Origin: CAZXNF01 sp050741255
Lineage (GTDB): Bacteria > Pseudomonadota > Gammaproteobacteria > Burkholderiales > SG8-41
Direction of reading: 5' to 3'
NCBI GenBank assembly: GCA_050741255.1
Contig: JBOIEQ010000040.1
Span: forward strand, 1-31,316
DNA: 31,316 nucleotides
Below are positions 1 through 6,857 of the stretch, piece after piece; positions within the stretch are counted from its first letter, which is position 1, and each line of letters starts with the position of its first letter. The notes under the pieces are model-generated. The model did no database searches. It had not been told where the DNA came from and saw only the letters and a list, made by a program, of their open reading frames with translations. Both the position numbers and the translations under genes were made by a program.

Positions 1-1
1 C

Positions 2-118
2 GACGCGCTCCCGGCATGGACGGTCGCGACGCTGTCGATCGCCGGCGGGCTGTTCGTGGTGTGGATGGGTCTCAGCGACCCGCGCGCGCACCCGGCGCAC
101 CGTGAAGAGGAAACGCCG
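2..118 (+). CDS. C-terminal tail of an unidentified membrane protein (partial, left edge)
   Basis: The frame that starts at base 2 stays open and has almost exclusively G or C in third codon positions. The other two forward frames give arginine- and cysteine-rich, non-protein-like translations. The encoded stretch has a hydrophobic segment of about 20 residues (from PAWTVATL to VVWMGL) that would make one membrane helix, followed by a short charged tail. I infer the last helix of a transporter, perhaps one serving the substrate of the next enzyme; the family cannot be named from so little sequence. No stop codon occurs in this frame before the ATG of the downstream pdxA-like gene at 119. The protein therefore either fuses to it or lost its stop. 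Confidence 0.45.
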
Positions 119-1147
119 ATGAATGCACCCGTGAACAAAAACGAGAAGCCCGTCGTAGGATTGATGCTGGGTGACGTCACCGGCATCGGCGCCGAGATCG
201 CCACGAAAATGCTGGCCCACGAAAACGTGCAGGCGCTCGCCCGCACCGTGCTGATCGGCGACGCGCGCCACCTCGCGCTCGGCTGCCGCGAAGCCGGCGT
301 CGAACTGTCCACGCACACCGTATCGTCCATCGATGCCATCGACTGGTCCCAGCACGGCTTTCCGCTGATCGACCTCGGCAACCTCGACCCCGCGAAGTTT
401 CCCCGCGCGGAACTGTCGGCCGAAGCCGGCCGCGTCACCGGTGAAACGCTCAAGTTCATGACCGACCTGGCCCTCGCGGGCAAGCTGGATGCGGTCTGCT
501 TCGCGCCGCTGTCCAAGGCCGGCCTGCACCGCGGCGGCTGGAAGTACCACGACGAACACCAGATGTTCGCCGACTGGACACAGCACCAGGGCTATTACAG
601 CGAGATGAACGTGATTCCGGAATTCTCCACCTTCCGGGTGACCTCGCACGTCAGCTTGCGCAAGGCGGTGGATCTCGTCACCCCGCAGCGCATCGAGGAC
701 GCCATCCACCTCGCCAACAACACCATGCGCGCCACCGGCGTGGCCAAGCCGCACCTCGCGGTGGCGGCGCTCAACCCGCATGGCGGCGAGAACGGACTGT
801 TCGGCGACGAGGAAATCACCATCATCCGCCCGACGGTGGACAAGGTCCGCGGTCAGGGCCTCGACGTCGAGGGACCGCTGCCCTCCGACACGATCTTCCT
901 GCGCGCACGGGCCGGGCACTTCGACGCCGTCGTGATCATGTACCACGACCAGGGCCAGATCGCGACCAAGCTGCTCGGCTTCCAGAAAGGCGTGACCGTC
1001 ACCTCCGGGCTCAAGACCGTCTACACCACCCCCGCGCACGGCACGGCCTTCGACATCGTCGGCAAGGGCAAGGCCGACGCGGGCGCCATGACCGCGGCCT
1101 TCCACATGGCGGTCAAGCTGAGCGCCGCCGCGCGGGCGCGGGCGTAA
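119..1147 (+). CDS. pdxA2: PdxA/PdxA2-family NAD-dependent 4-phosphate dehydrogenase
   Basis: This 342-residue protein belongs to the PdxA family, which oxidises 4-phosphorylated hydroxy acids or 4-hydroxythreonine-4-phosphate with NAD and a divalent metal. The N-terminal motif GLMLGDVTGIGAEI is the family signature. The three metal-binding histidines fit H177 (TSHVSLR), H221 (NPHGGENG) and H276 (YHDQGQ). The start at 119 is chosen because GAAGAGG at 104-110 sits 8 bases upstream; an in-frame GTG at 56 would add the tail of the upstream reading frame. True PdxA acts in vitamin B6 synthesis. PdxA2 paralogues act on D-threonate or D-erythronate phosphates, and the catabolic, transporter-rich context favours the latter, as an inference. 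No partner kinase (DtnK/DUF1537) is in the window. The stop codon lies inside the first copy of a 21-bp tandem repeat. Confidence 0.85.
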   Translation: MNAPVNKNEKPVVGLMLGDVTGIGAEIATKMLAHENVQALARTVLIGDARHLALGCREAGVELSTHTVSSIDAIDWSQHGFPLIDLGNLDPAKFPRAELSAEAGRVTGETLKFMTDLALAGKLDAVCFAPLSKAGLHRGGWKYHDEHQMFADWTQHQGYYSEMNVIPEFSTFRVTSHVSLRKAVDLVTPQRIEDAIHLANNTMRATGVAKPHLAVAALNPHGGENGLFGDEEITIIRPTVDKVRGQGLDVEGPLPSDTIFLRARAGHFDAVVIMYHDQGQIATKLLGFQKGVTVTSGLKTVYTTPAHGTAFDIVGKGKADAGAMTAAFHMAVKLSAAARARA

Positions 1148-1216
1148 ATCCGGCGGGCGCGGGCGTAAATCCGGCGCGCGCGGGCGTAAATCCGGCGCGC
1201 GCGGGCGTAAATCCGG
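1136..1216 (+). repeat. 21-bp tandem repeat, nearly four copies
   Basis: The unit GCGCGGGCGTAAATCCGGCG plus one base repeats at 1136, 1157 and 1178, with a fourth, shorter copy from 1199. The copies differ at only one position (the last base of the first unit). Each unit contains TAA in the same frame, so the pdxA-like stop codon at 1145 is followed by three more in-frame stops. The unit length is a multiple of three, and the array lies between two genes. Confidence 0.9.
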
Positions 1217-1242
1217 GGCAGCAGTCCTACACAGCCGGCGCG

Positions 1243-1248
1243 TATAAT
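1243..1248 (+). promoter_or_regulatory. Candidate -10 box for the first Bug gene
   Basis: A perfect TATAAT lies 42 bases upstream of the ATG at 1290, which is conspicuous in such GC-rich DNA. No good -35 hexamer is visible 16-18 bases upstream (the sequence there is like AGCAGT). The box follows directly after the tandem repeat. Confidence 0.45.
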
Positions 1249-1289
1249 CCGCCCCGTTTTCAAACTTATAACGACTCGAGGAGCACACC

Positions 1290-2267
1290 ATGACCATCCA
1301 CCTGAAGCGCGTCGCGCTCGCGCTCGGCGCGGCCCTGCCGCTGACCGTTACCACCGGCGCCTTCGCCGCCGACACCTATCCCACCAAATCGGTCCGCATG
1401 ATCGTGGGCTTCGCCCCCGGCGGCGGCACCGACAGCACCGCCCGGCCCATCGCGGCCAAGATGGGCGAACTGATGGGCCAGCAGGTCATCGTGGACAACC
1501 GCCCGGGCGCGGCCGGCAACATCGCGACCGAACTGGTCGTCGGCGCCAACCCCGACGGTTACACGATCCTGATGGGCACCATCGCCGCGCTCGCGATCAA
1601 CCCGAGCCTGTTCCAGAAACTGCCCTTCGACCCGGAGAAGGACCTGGCCCCGGTCGTGCAGGCGGTCGACTCTACGAACATCCTGTCGCTGCACCCGAGC
1701 GTGCAGGCCACGAGCGTCAAGGATCTGATCGCGCTCGCCAAGGTCAAGTCGCTGTCGTCCGGCTCGTCCGGCGTGGGCGGCACCGGCCACCTGGCCGGCG
1801 AACTGTTCAACGTAATGGCCGGCGTCAAGCTCGTGCACGTACCATACAAGGGCGGCGCGCCCGCCATGGTCGCGCTGGTCGCGGGCGAAGTGCAGGTCGT
1901 GTTCGCCACCGCCGCGAGTGCCATTCCGCAGATCAAGGCCAACCGCATCCGCGGCATCGCCGTCACCACCGCCAAGCGTTCGGCGCTGCTGCCCGACATG
2001 CCCTCGATTTCCGAGGCCGGCCTGCCCGGGTTCGACGCCAACAACTGGTACGGCATCGTCGTGCCCGTGAAAACGCCGCGCGCGATCGTCAATCGCCTGA
2101 ACGCCGACGTGAACAAGATCCTCGCCATGCCGGAGATCAAGACCCTGCTCTTCAACCAGGGGCTGGACGTCGCCGGCGGCACGCCGGAGAAGTTCGCCGC
2201 CTACATGAAGAGCGAGCGGATCAAGTGGGCGAAGGTCATCAAGGAATCCGGCGCGAAAGCCGAGTAA
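1290..2267 (+). CDS. Bug/TctC-family periplasmic solute-binding protein (copy 1)
   Basis: This 325-residue protein has a Sec signal peptide (MTIHLKR, then a hydrophobic core ending AFAA at about residue 26), so it is periplasmic. The mature part starts with the Bug hallmark YPTKSVRMIVGFAPGGGTD, followed by DNRPGAAGN and PDGYTILMG, and later HVPYKGGAPAM. These segments form the carboxylate-binding cleft of TctC-type proteins. The RBS GAGGAG at 1278-1283 fixes the start. Bug proteins bind organic acids such as citrate, malate, aspartate or nicotinate for a TctAB permease; the ligand cannot be read from sequence. Lying between the PdxA-like gene and dmlA suggests a hydroxy-dicarboxylate. No TctA or TctB gene is nearby. 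Confidence 0.93.
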   Translation: MTIHLKRVALALGAALPLTVTTGAFAADTYPTKSVRMIVGFAPGGGTDSTARPIAAKMGELMGQQVIVDNRPGAAGNIATELVVGANPDGYTILMGTIAALAINPSLFQKLPFDPEKDLAPVVQAVDSTNILSLHPSVQATSVKDLIALAKVKSLSSGSSGVGGTGHLAGELFNVMAGVKLVHVPYKGGAPAMVALVAGEVQVVFATAASAIPQIKANRIRGIAVTTAKRSALLPDMPSISEAGLPGFDANNWYGIVVPVKTPRAIVNRLNADVNKILAMPEIKTLLFNQGLDVAGGTPEKFAAYMKSERIKWAKVIKESGAKAE

Positions 2268-2275
2268 GCAGAAGC

Positions 2276-2363
2276 CGGTGAATAGAAAACAGGAAATGGG
2301 GAATAGGTGAGGGACAAGACGGGTCGCGCGCTTTCCGGTTCTCGATTCCCGATTCACCATTGC
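2276..2363 (+). repeat. Purine-rich intergenic element with inverted GGTGAAT/GGGAAT words
   Basis: The gap between copy 1 and dmlA has a composition unlike its neighbours. The + strand carries GGTGAATAG and GGGGAATAG on the left; the - strand carries GGTGAATCGGGAATCG on the right, so the two halves are loosely inverted. It may be a degenerate dispersed repeat. No promoter is obvious. Confidence 0.35.
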
Positions 2364-2383
2364 CTTCCACGGAGCACCTGTAC

Positions 2384-3442
2384 ATGAAGAAATACCGCAT
2401 CGCCTACATCCCCGGCGACGGCATCGGCAAGGAAACCGGCCCCGAGGGCGTGCGCGTCCTCGAGTCGGTCGCGCGCAAATTCGGCATCGAGTTCAAGTTC
2501 GACGAGTTCGACTGGAGCTGCGATTACTACGCGAAACACGGCCGCATGATGCCGGAGGACGGCCTCGATCAGGTGCGCCAGCACGATGCGGTGTTCTTCG
2601 GCGCGGCAGGCTGGCCGGCGACGGTACCCGACCACATTTCGCTGTGGGGACTGCTGATCCCCTTCCGCCGCAATTTCCAGCAGTACGTGAACCTGCGCCC
2701 GGTGCGGCTGATGCCCGGCATCCCCTGCCCGCTGGCCAATCGCAAGGTCGGCGACATCGACTTCTGGGTGGTGCGCGAGAACAGCGAGGGCGAATATTCA
2801 TCCATCGGCGGCCGCATCTTCGACGGCACCGAGTACGAGATGGCGACGCAGCAGTCAACCTTCACCCGCCGCGGCACCGACCGCATCCTGCGCTACGCCT
2901 TTGAACTCGCGCGCAAGGGCAAGAAGAAGCACGTCACGTCCGCCACCAAGTCGAACGGCATCTCGATCACCATGCCGTATTGGGACGAGCGCTTCAAGGC
3001 GATGTCGGCACAGTATCCGGACATCAAAACGAGCCAGTACCACATCGACATCCTGACCGCGCACTTCGTCCTGAACCCGGACCGCTTCGACGTGGTGGTC
3101 GGCTCCAACCTCTTCGGCGACATCCTCTCCGATCTCGGCCCCGCCTGCACCGGCACCATCGGCATTGCGCCGTCGGCCAACATCAATCCGGAACGCGAGT
3201 TTCCTTCGCTGTTCGAGCCCGTGCACGGCTCCGCGCCCGACATCTACGGCAAGGGCATCGCCAATCCGATCGGCCAGATCTGGTCCGGCGCGATGATGCT
3301 CGAACATCTGGGCCACCCGCACGCGGCGAAAGCCGTGCTGGACGCCATCGAAACGATCCTCGTCGAAGGCCCGCGCACGCCGGACGCCGGCGGCAAGGCG
3401 AAGACCGCGGAGATGGGCAAAGCGATTGCCGAAGCCTTGTAA
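2384..3442 (+). CDS. dmlA: D-malate/tartrate dehydrogenase (decarboxylating), DmlA/TtuC type
   Basis: This 352-residue isocitrate/isopropylmalate dehydrogenase-family enzyme closely follows the E. coli DmlA pattern as I remember it: IAYIPGDGIGKE at the N-terminus, GWPATVPDHISLWG, RENSEGEYSS (Tyr138), SATKSNG (Lys189), GSNLFGDILSDLGPA (metal-binding Asp246 and Asp250) and EPVHGSAPDIYGKGIANP. Known members oxidise and decarboxylate D-malate to pyruvate with NAD and Mn; some also use tartrate or isopropylmalate. The ATG at 2384 is preferred because GGAG at 2371-2374 precedes it; a TTG at 2360 would add eight non-family residues. A Bug gene precedes it and two follow, consistent with dicarboxylate import, though the link is inferred. 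Confidence 0.9.
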   Translation: MKKYRIAYIPGDGIGKETGPEGVRVLESVARKFGIEFKFDEFDWSCDYYAKHGRMMPEDGLDQVRQHDAVFFGAAGWPATVPDHISLWGLLIPFRRNFQQYVNLRPVRLMPGIPCPLANRKVGDIDFWVVRENSEGEYSSIGGRIFDGTEYEMATQQSTFTRRGTDRILRYAFELARKGKKKHVTSATKSNGISITMPYWDERFKAMSAQYPDIKTSQYHIDILTAHFVLNPDRFDVVVGSNLFGDILSDLGPACTGTIGIAPSANINPEREFPSLFEPVHGSAPDIYGKGIANPIGQIWSGAMMLEHLGHPHAAKAVLDAIETILVEGPRTPDAGGKAKTAEMGKAIAEAL

Positions 3443-3448
3443 GACGTC

Positions 3449-3468
3449 ACTCTGGCGAAAGCCGGAGT
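3449..3468 (+). repeat. REP-like palindrome with GAAA loop
   Basis: ACTCTGGC and GCCGGAGT pair over eight positions (one G-U) around GAAA, and TCCAG follows. This resembles the dispersed betaproteobacterial element of the form GTCATTCCCGCGAAAGCGGGAATCC, here in degenerate form. It lies seven bases after the dmlA stop. Confidence 0.45.
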
Positions 3469-3484
3469 CCAGAAACGCATCATC

Positions 3485-3516
3485 ACGCCGGCACCGGCCT
3501 TCCGTGCCGGCGTTTT
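3485..3516 (+). terminator. Rho-independent terminator after dmlA
   Basis: A perfect 10-bp stem (ACGCCGGCAC / GTGCCGGCGT) with a 9-base loop ends in TTTT at 3513-3516. Confidence 0.8.
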
Positions 3517-3576
3517 CGTTGGTGCGTGGCGGTTGCGGTATATTCGCCGGAAACAAACGTCCCACGAGGTTCCGCC

Positions 3577-4569
3577 ATGCTCAGCATCCGCACTTCCCGC
3601 ATCCCCCATACACTCCTGTTGGCGGCCGGCGCGCTCGCGTTTCCCGCCATCGCCGCGCAGCCTTCCGAATGGTCGCCCGGCAAACCAGTGCGCATGATCG
3701 TCGGCTTCCCGCCCGGCGGCGCGACCGACCTCGTCGCCCGCATCGTCCAGCCGAAAATGGGCGCGGGTCTCGGCCAGCAGGTCATCGTCGACAACCGTCC
3801 GGGCGCGAACGGCGTGATCTCCAACGAACTGCTCGCGCGCGCGGAACCCGATGGCCTGACCACCGGCTTCACGCACATCGGCACTATGATCATCAGCCCG
3901 GCGATCCAGAAGGTGCCCTACGACCGCTTCAACGACTTCGCGTCCATCGGCCAGATGGTGTCGCTGCAGAACCTCATCGTCACGCACCCGACTCTGCCGG
4001 TGAAGAACCTGAAGGAACTGATTGCGCTGGCCAAGTCCCGGCCGGGCGAACTCAATTACGCCACGTCCGGCATCGGCAGTCCCGGCCATCTCGCCACCGG
4101 CTTGCTCGAATCCATGACCGGCATCCGCATGTCGCACGTGCCGTACAAGGGCGGCGGCCCCGCCATGGTCGACACCATCGCCGGCCACGTCACGATCTTC
4201 ACATCGGTGATTTCGACCGGCATCCCCTTCGTGCAGTCCGGCAAGGTGCGGGGCATCGCGGTGACGGGTGACCGGCGCGCGGAAGCGATCCCCAATGTGC
4301 TCACCGTCGCCGAAGGCGGCGTGAAGGGCTACTCCGCCACCAACTGGTACGGCTTGATGGCTCCGGCGAAAACGCCGAAGAACGTGATCGACCGACTGAA
4401 CAAGGAACTCAACGCAGCCTTGCGCGCGCCCGAGATCGTGCAGCAACTGAAAGACCGCGGCATCGACGCCACGCCCGGCACGCCGGAGGATTACACCAAC
4501 TTCATCCGCGCCGAGGACAAGAAATGGACGCCGCTCATCAAGAAGCTGGATATCAAGGACGCGTCGTAA
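3577..4569 (+). CDS. Bug/TctC-family periplasmic solute-binding protein (copy 2)
   Basis: This 330-residue protein has a signal peptide (MLSIRTSRIPH, hydrophobic core, cleavage near AIAAQP). The Bug signatures KPVRMIVGFPPGGATD, DNRPGANGVISNE, HVPYKGGGPAMVD and LTVAEGGVKGY are all present. The start is set by GAGG at 3566-3569, seven bases before the ATG; the open frame extends far upstream but only out of phase with dmlA. A TATATT at 3539-3544 could be a weak -10. In the first lobe it has PDGLTTGFTHIG where most Bug proteins have PDGYTLLxG, so the ligand pocket may differ. The next gene begins two bases after its stop, so the two binding proteins are probably co-translated. Confidence 0.92.
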   Translation: MLSIRTSRIPHTLLLAAGALAFPAIAAQPSEWSPGKPVRMIVGFPPGGATDLVARIVQPKMGAGLGQQVIVDNRPGANGVISNELLARAEPDGLTTGFTHIGTMIISPAIQKVPYDRFNDFASIGQMVSLQNLIVTHPTLPVKNLKELIALAKSRPGELNYATSGIGSPGHLATGLLESMTGIRMSHVPYKGGGPAMVDTIAGHVTIFTSVISTGIPFVQSGKVRGIAVTGDRRAEAIPNVLTVAEGGVKGYSATNWYGLMAPAKTPKNVIDRLNKELNAALRAPEIVQQLKDRGIDATPGTPEDYTNFIRAEDKKWTPLIKKLDIKDAS

Positions 4570-4571
4570 CC

Positions 4572-5549
4572 ATGCGCGAGCTGCCTCGCGCGGTCTTCGC
4601 AGCGCTCCTGCTGGCCGCGCTGGACTCGGCGACAGCGCACGCGGCGCAAGGCTATCCGACCAAACCCGTCCGCCTGATCGCGCCCTACCCGGCCGGTGGT
4701 TCATCCGACCTCGTCGCACGCGTCGTCGCGCAGAAATTCAGCGACCGCTACGGCCAGCAGTTCGTGGTGGACAACCGTGCGGGCGCCGGCGGCATCCTGG
4801 GCACGGAGATCGCGTCGCGCGCCGCCCCCGACGGCTACACGCTGCTCCTCGGCAACATTGCCCCGCTGGCGATCAGCCCCGCCATGCAGGCCAAACTGGG
4901 GTTTGACCCGCTGAAGGATTTCGCGCCGGTTTCCCTGCTGGCGACCGGGCCCACCGTGCTGGTGGTGAACCCCGCCGTGCCCGCGAAATCGGTGAAGGAA
5001 CTCATCGCGCTCGCCAAGGCGCAGCCCGGCAAGTTGAACTACGGCACCGGCGGCAACGGCACGCCGGCGCACCTGACCGGGGAACTGTTCAAGCAGATGG
5101 CGGGCGTGCAGCTCGTGCACATCGCCTACAAGGGCACCGGCCAGTCGGTGAACGACGTCATCGCCGGCCAGATCCAGCTCGTGTTCGCGAGCATGCCGGT
5201 CGGCATGCCGCACGTGCGGACCGGGCGGCTGCGCGCGCTGGCCGTCACCGGTGCGCAGCGCACCGCGCTGGCGCCCGACCTGCCGACCGTCGCCGAGGCC
5301 GGCCTGCCCGGCTTTGCCTTCGATACCTGGTGGTCCCTGCTCGCGCCCGCGCGCACACCGGCGACGATCATCAATCAACTGAACGCCGAGACCCGGCGTG
5401 TGCTGGTGCTGCCGGATGTGAAGGAACGTTTCGCCGACCTCGGCATCGACGGCGCGGCAAGTTCGCCGGCCGAGTTCTCCGCCTTCCTGAAAGCGGAGCT
5501 GGAAAAATTCGAGAAGCTGATCCGGGTGACGGGGATACGGGCCGAGTAG
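4572..5549 (+). CDS. Bug/TctC-family periplasmic solute-binding protein (copy 3)
   Basis: This 325-residue protein has a signal peptide ending near AHAAQG and the motifs YPTKPVRLIAPYPAGGSSD, DNRAGAGGILG, PDGYTLLLGN and HIAYKGTGQS. The ATG at 4572 follows the TAA of copy 2 after two bases; AAGGA at 4555-4559 inside copy 2 is a distant RBS, so translation is likely coupled. Compared with copy 2 the sequences have clearly diverged, so this is not a recent duplication and the two probably bind different acids. The gene ends nine bases before a convergent gene. Confidence 0.92.
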   Translation: MRELPRAVFAALLLAALDSATAHAAQGYPTKPVRLIAPYPAGGSSDLVARVVAQKFSDRYGQQFVVDNRAGAGGILGTEIASRAAPDGYTLLLGNIAPLAISPAMQAKLGFDPLKDFAPVSLLATGPTVLVVNPAVPAKSVKELIALAKAQPGKLNYGTGGNGTPAHLTGELFKQMAGVQLVHIAYKGTGQSVNDVIAGQIQLVFASMPVGMPHVRTGRLRALAVTGAQRTALAPDLPTVAEAGLPGFAFDTWWSLLAPARTPATIINQLNAETRRVLVLPDVKERFADLGIDGAASSPAEFSAFLKAELEKFEKLIRVTGIRAE

Positions 5550-5558
5550 CCCCGGAGG

Positions 5559-5951
5559 TCAGGTTTTTTTCCCTGCGCTGGCGGGCGCCGCAACCCCGGC
5601 AAGTTCGTAAAACTCCCGCGCTATCGGTGAGTCCTTTTCGTCCAGCCATATACTTGAAAGCATGTTGCGGAAGACGGGGTCGCGCAGAGCCAGTTCCTTT
5701 ATGCGCGGGAAGAACTGCTCTCCGTGGTACACCAGCAAATCCTCCAAAGGACTTGCGGCGAGCATGTCCCGCACTTCTTCAGAAATCGGCACGGCATGGA
5801 TTCGGACGATCAGTTCCCATCCCAGCTCCGGCTCCAGCTGGGGGATGTCGCCCATGGCCGTGATGGCCCACGAATCAATCTCACCCGCCTCCTGTGCGGC
5901 AATCCAGGCGGCGACCAATTTGACCTTGCTCACTTCGTTCATGCTAGCCAT
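5559..5951 (-). CDS. Small hypothetical protein, possibly DUF6869-like
   Basis: This 130-residue acidic, soluble protein has no signal peptide. It contains LVAAWIAAQEAGEIDSWAI near the start, then GWELIVRIHAVP, SPLEDLLVYHGEQFF and ALRDPVFRNMLSSIW. The pattern of an aW start, a PLEDLL-hG block and a DPxFR-W block reminds me of DUF6869 proteins, whose function is unknown; this is recognition only. The start is uncertain: ATG at 5951 is only three bases after AAAGG (5956-5960), while ATG at 5942 is twelve bases away. Base composition looks visibly less GC-rich than the neighbours, which may mean acquisition by transfer. A loose promoter on the - strand (TTGGCA at 5991-5996 and AT-rich sequence near 5970) is possible. 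Confidence 0.65.
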   Translation of the reverse strand: MASMNEVSKVKLVAAWIAAQEAGEIDSWAITAMGDIPQLEPELGWELIVRIHAVPISEEVRDMLAASPLEDLLVYHGEQFFPRIKELALRDPVFRNMLSSIWLDEKDSPIAREFYELAGVAAPASAGKKT

Positions 5952-6026
5952 ATACCTTTAAGGAAAATATTTCACTGGCCGGGCAGCGCTTGCCAAGATT
6001 CGACATGAGCATGTTTGCCCCCCCCT

Positions 6027-6833
6027 TCAAACTTCGACCGGAAACTCCCGTGCCGACCATTCATGCCACGAACCGATGAAGTTGCGTGCGCCGCTGCAGC
6101 CGGCGAGCCGCAACGCATAGTAGGCGGACGCGGAACGCGCGCCGCGGTGGCAATAGGGCACGAGGTCGCCGTTCGGATCGATGCCCTGTTGCGCCAGCAG
6201 CTCCAGGATCGCCTCCCCGGTCTTGAAGCGTCCGTCCTGGAGGAAATTCGTCCATTCGATGTGCCGCGCCTTCGGGATATGCCCGCGCAGCTTGCAGCAC
6301 CGGGTGTCGTCCTTGCCGGCCCATTCGAGGTCGTCGCGCACGTCGAGGATGAACAGCGTCTCGCTGTCCGCCCGCCGCGCCAGTTCGTCGGCGGACGCGA
6401 AGGTGCCGGAGCCTACTTTCGGTTGCAGCTTGCGGGGCCGCGTGGTCGTCACGTCGTCGCCCGTCACCGGGATGCCGCCGCCGGCGAGCCAGTGACGGTA
6501 GCCGCCATGCAGCATGCGCGCCTGTGGATGGCCGATGTACTCGAGGATCCACATTTCGCGCGCGGCGCGCATGCCGGTGTCGCCGTCGTAGACCACCACC
6601 GGCCGCTCCAGCGTACCGCCGGCGTACCCGAACTGCATCGCCATGCTGGCAGCAAACGCCTGCATCCCGTCCAGGGTGGTGTCCGGGACGAAGACATCGT
6701 AGGTGGAGTACGGCAGCGCGCCCGGAATGTGTCCGCGCAGGAAATCGGCGCGCGGGCGCGCGTCCAGCAGCAGGGCCTTTCCCGCCAGGGCGGCGGGAAG
6801 GTCCGCGGGTTCGATCAAGAAGGGCACCGGCAT
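6027..6833 (-). CDS. Sulfurtransferase with two rhodanese domains
   Basis: This 268-residue protein has two rhodanese domains, roughly residues 5-125 and 145-265. The first has LLLDARPRADFLRGHIPGA and HGGYRHWL but no cysteine in its loop (DGDTGMRA), so it is structural. The second holds the catalytic loop YCHRGARSA with Cys228, and LRGHIPKARHIEW. The family (SseA/TST) moves sulfane sulfur from thiosulfate or 3-mercaptopyruvate to an acceptor such as cyanide or a thiol; the CHRGARS loop does not settle the donor, though an R at the third position fits thiosulfate somewhat better. No signal peptide is seen, so it is probably cytoplasmic. The RBS GGGAG at about 6841-6845 supports the start. It lies 24 bases downstream of the dehalogenase-like gene and may be its last operon member. 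Confidence 0.88.
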   Translation of the reverse strand: MPVPFLIEPADLPAALAGKALLLDARPRADFLRGHIPGALPYSTYDVFVPDTTLDGMQAFAASMAMQFGYAGGTLERPVVVYDGDTGMRAAREMWILEYIGHPQARMLHGGYRHWLAGGGIPVTGDDVTTTRPRKLQPKVGSGTFASADELARRADSETLFILDVRDDLEWAGKDDTRCCKLRGHIPKARHIEWTNFLQDGRFKTGEAILELLAQQGIDPNGDLVPYCHRGARSASAYYALRLAGCSGARNFIGSWHEWSAREFPVEV

Positions 6834-6857
6834 GAACGGACTCCCAGGGTATAACGC

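Noticed and set aside
1136..1216. Tandem repeats considered as a CRISPR array
   Set aside because: The units are directly adjacent without spacers, too short, and no cas gene is present.
1021..1263. A - strand frame with a sevenfold-residue repeat (IYARARR four times)
   Set aside because: It is the reverse reading of the 21-bp tandem repeat and of the end of the pdxA-like gene; it has no RBS and no family likeness.
2980..3576. Long open frame in front of Bug copy 2 that would extend that protein
   Set aside because: It overlaps dmlA in another frame, has arginine-rich composition typical of GC-rich shadows, and would place the signal peptide internally.
5564..5570. Run of seven T after Bug copy 3 as a terminator
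   Set aside because: No adequate stem lies directly before it; the run is the lysine codons at the end of the convergent gene.
5644..5955. Direct repeat AGCCATATAC at 5644 and 5946 as a target-site duplication around the small gene
   Set aside because: Only ten bases, the first copy lies inside the gene, and no transposon ends are seen.
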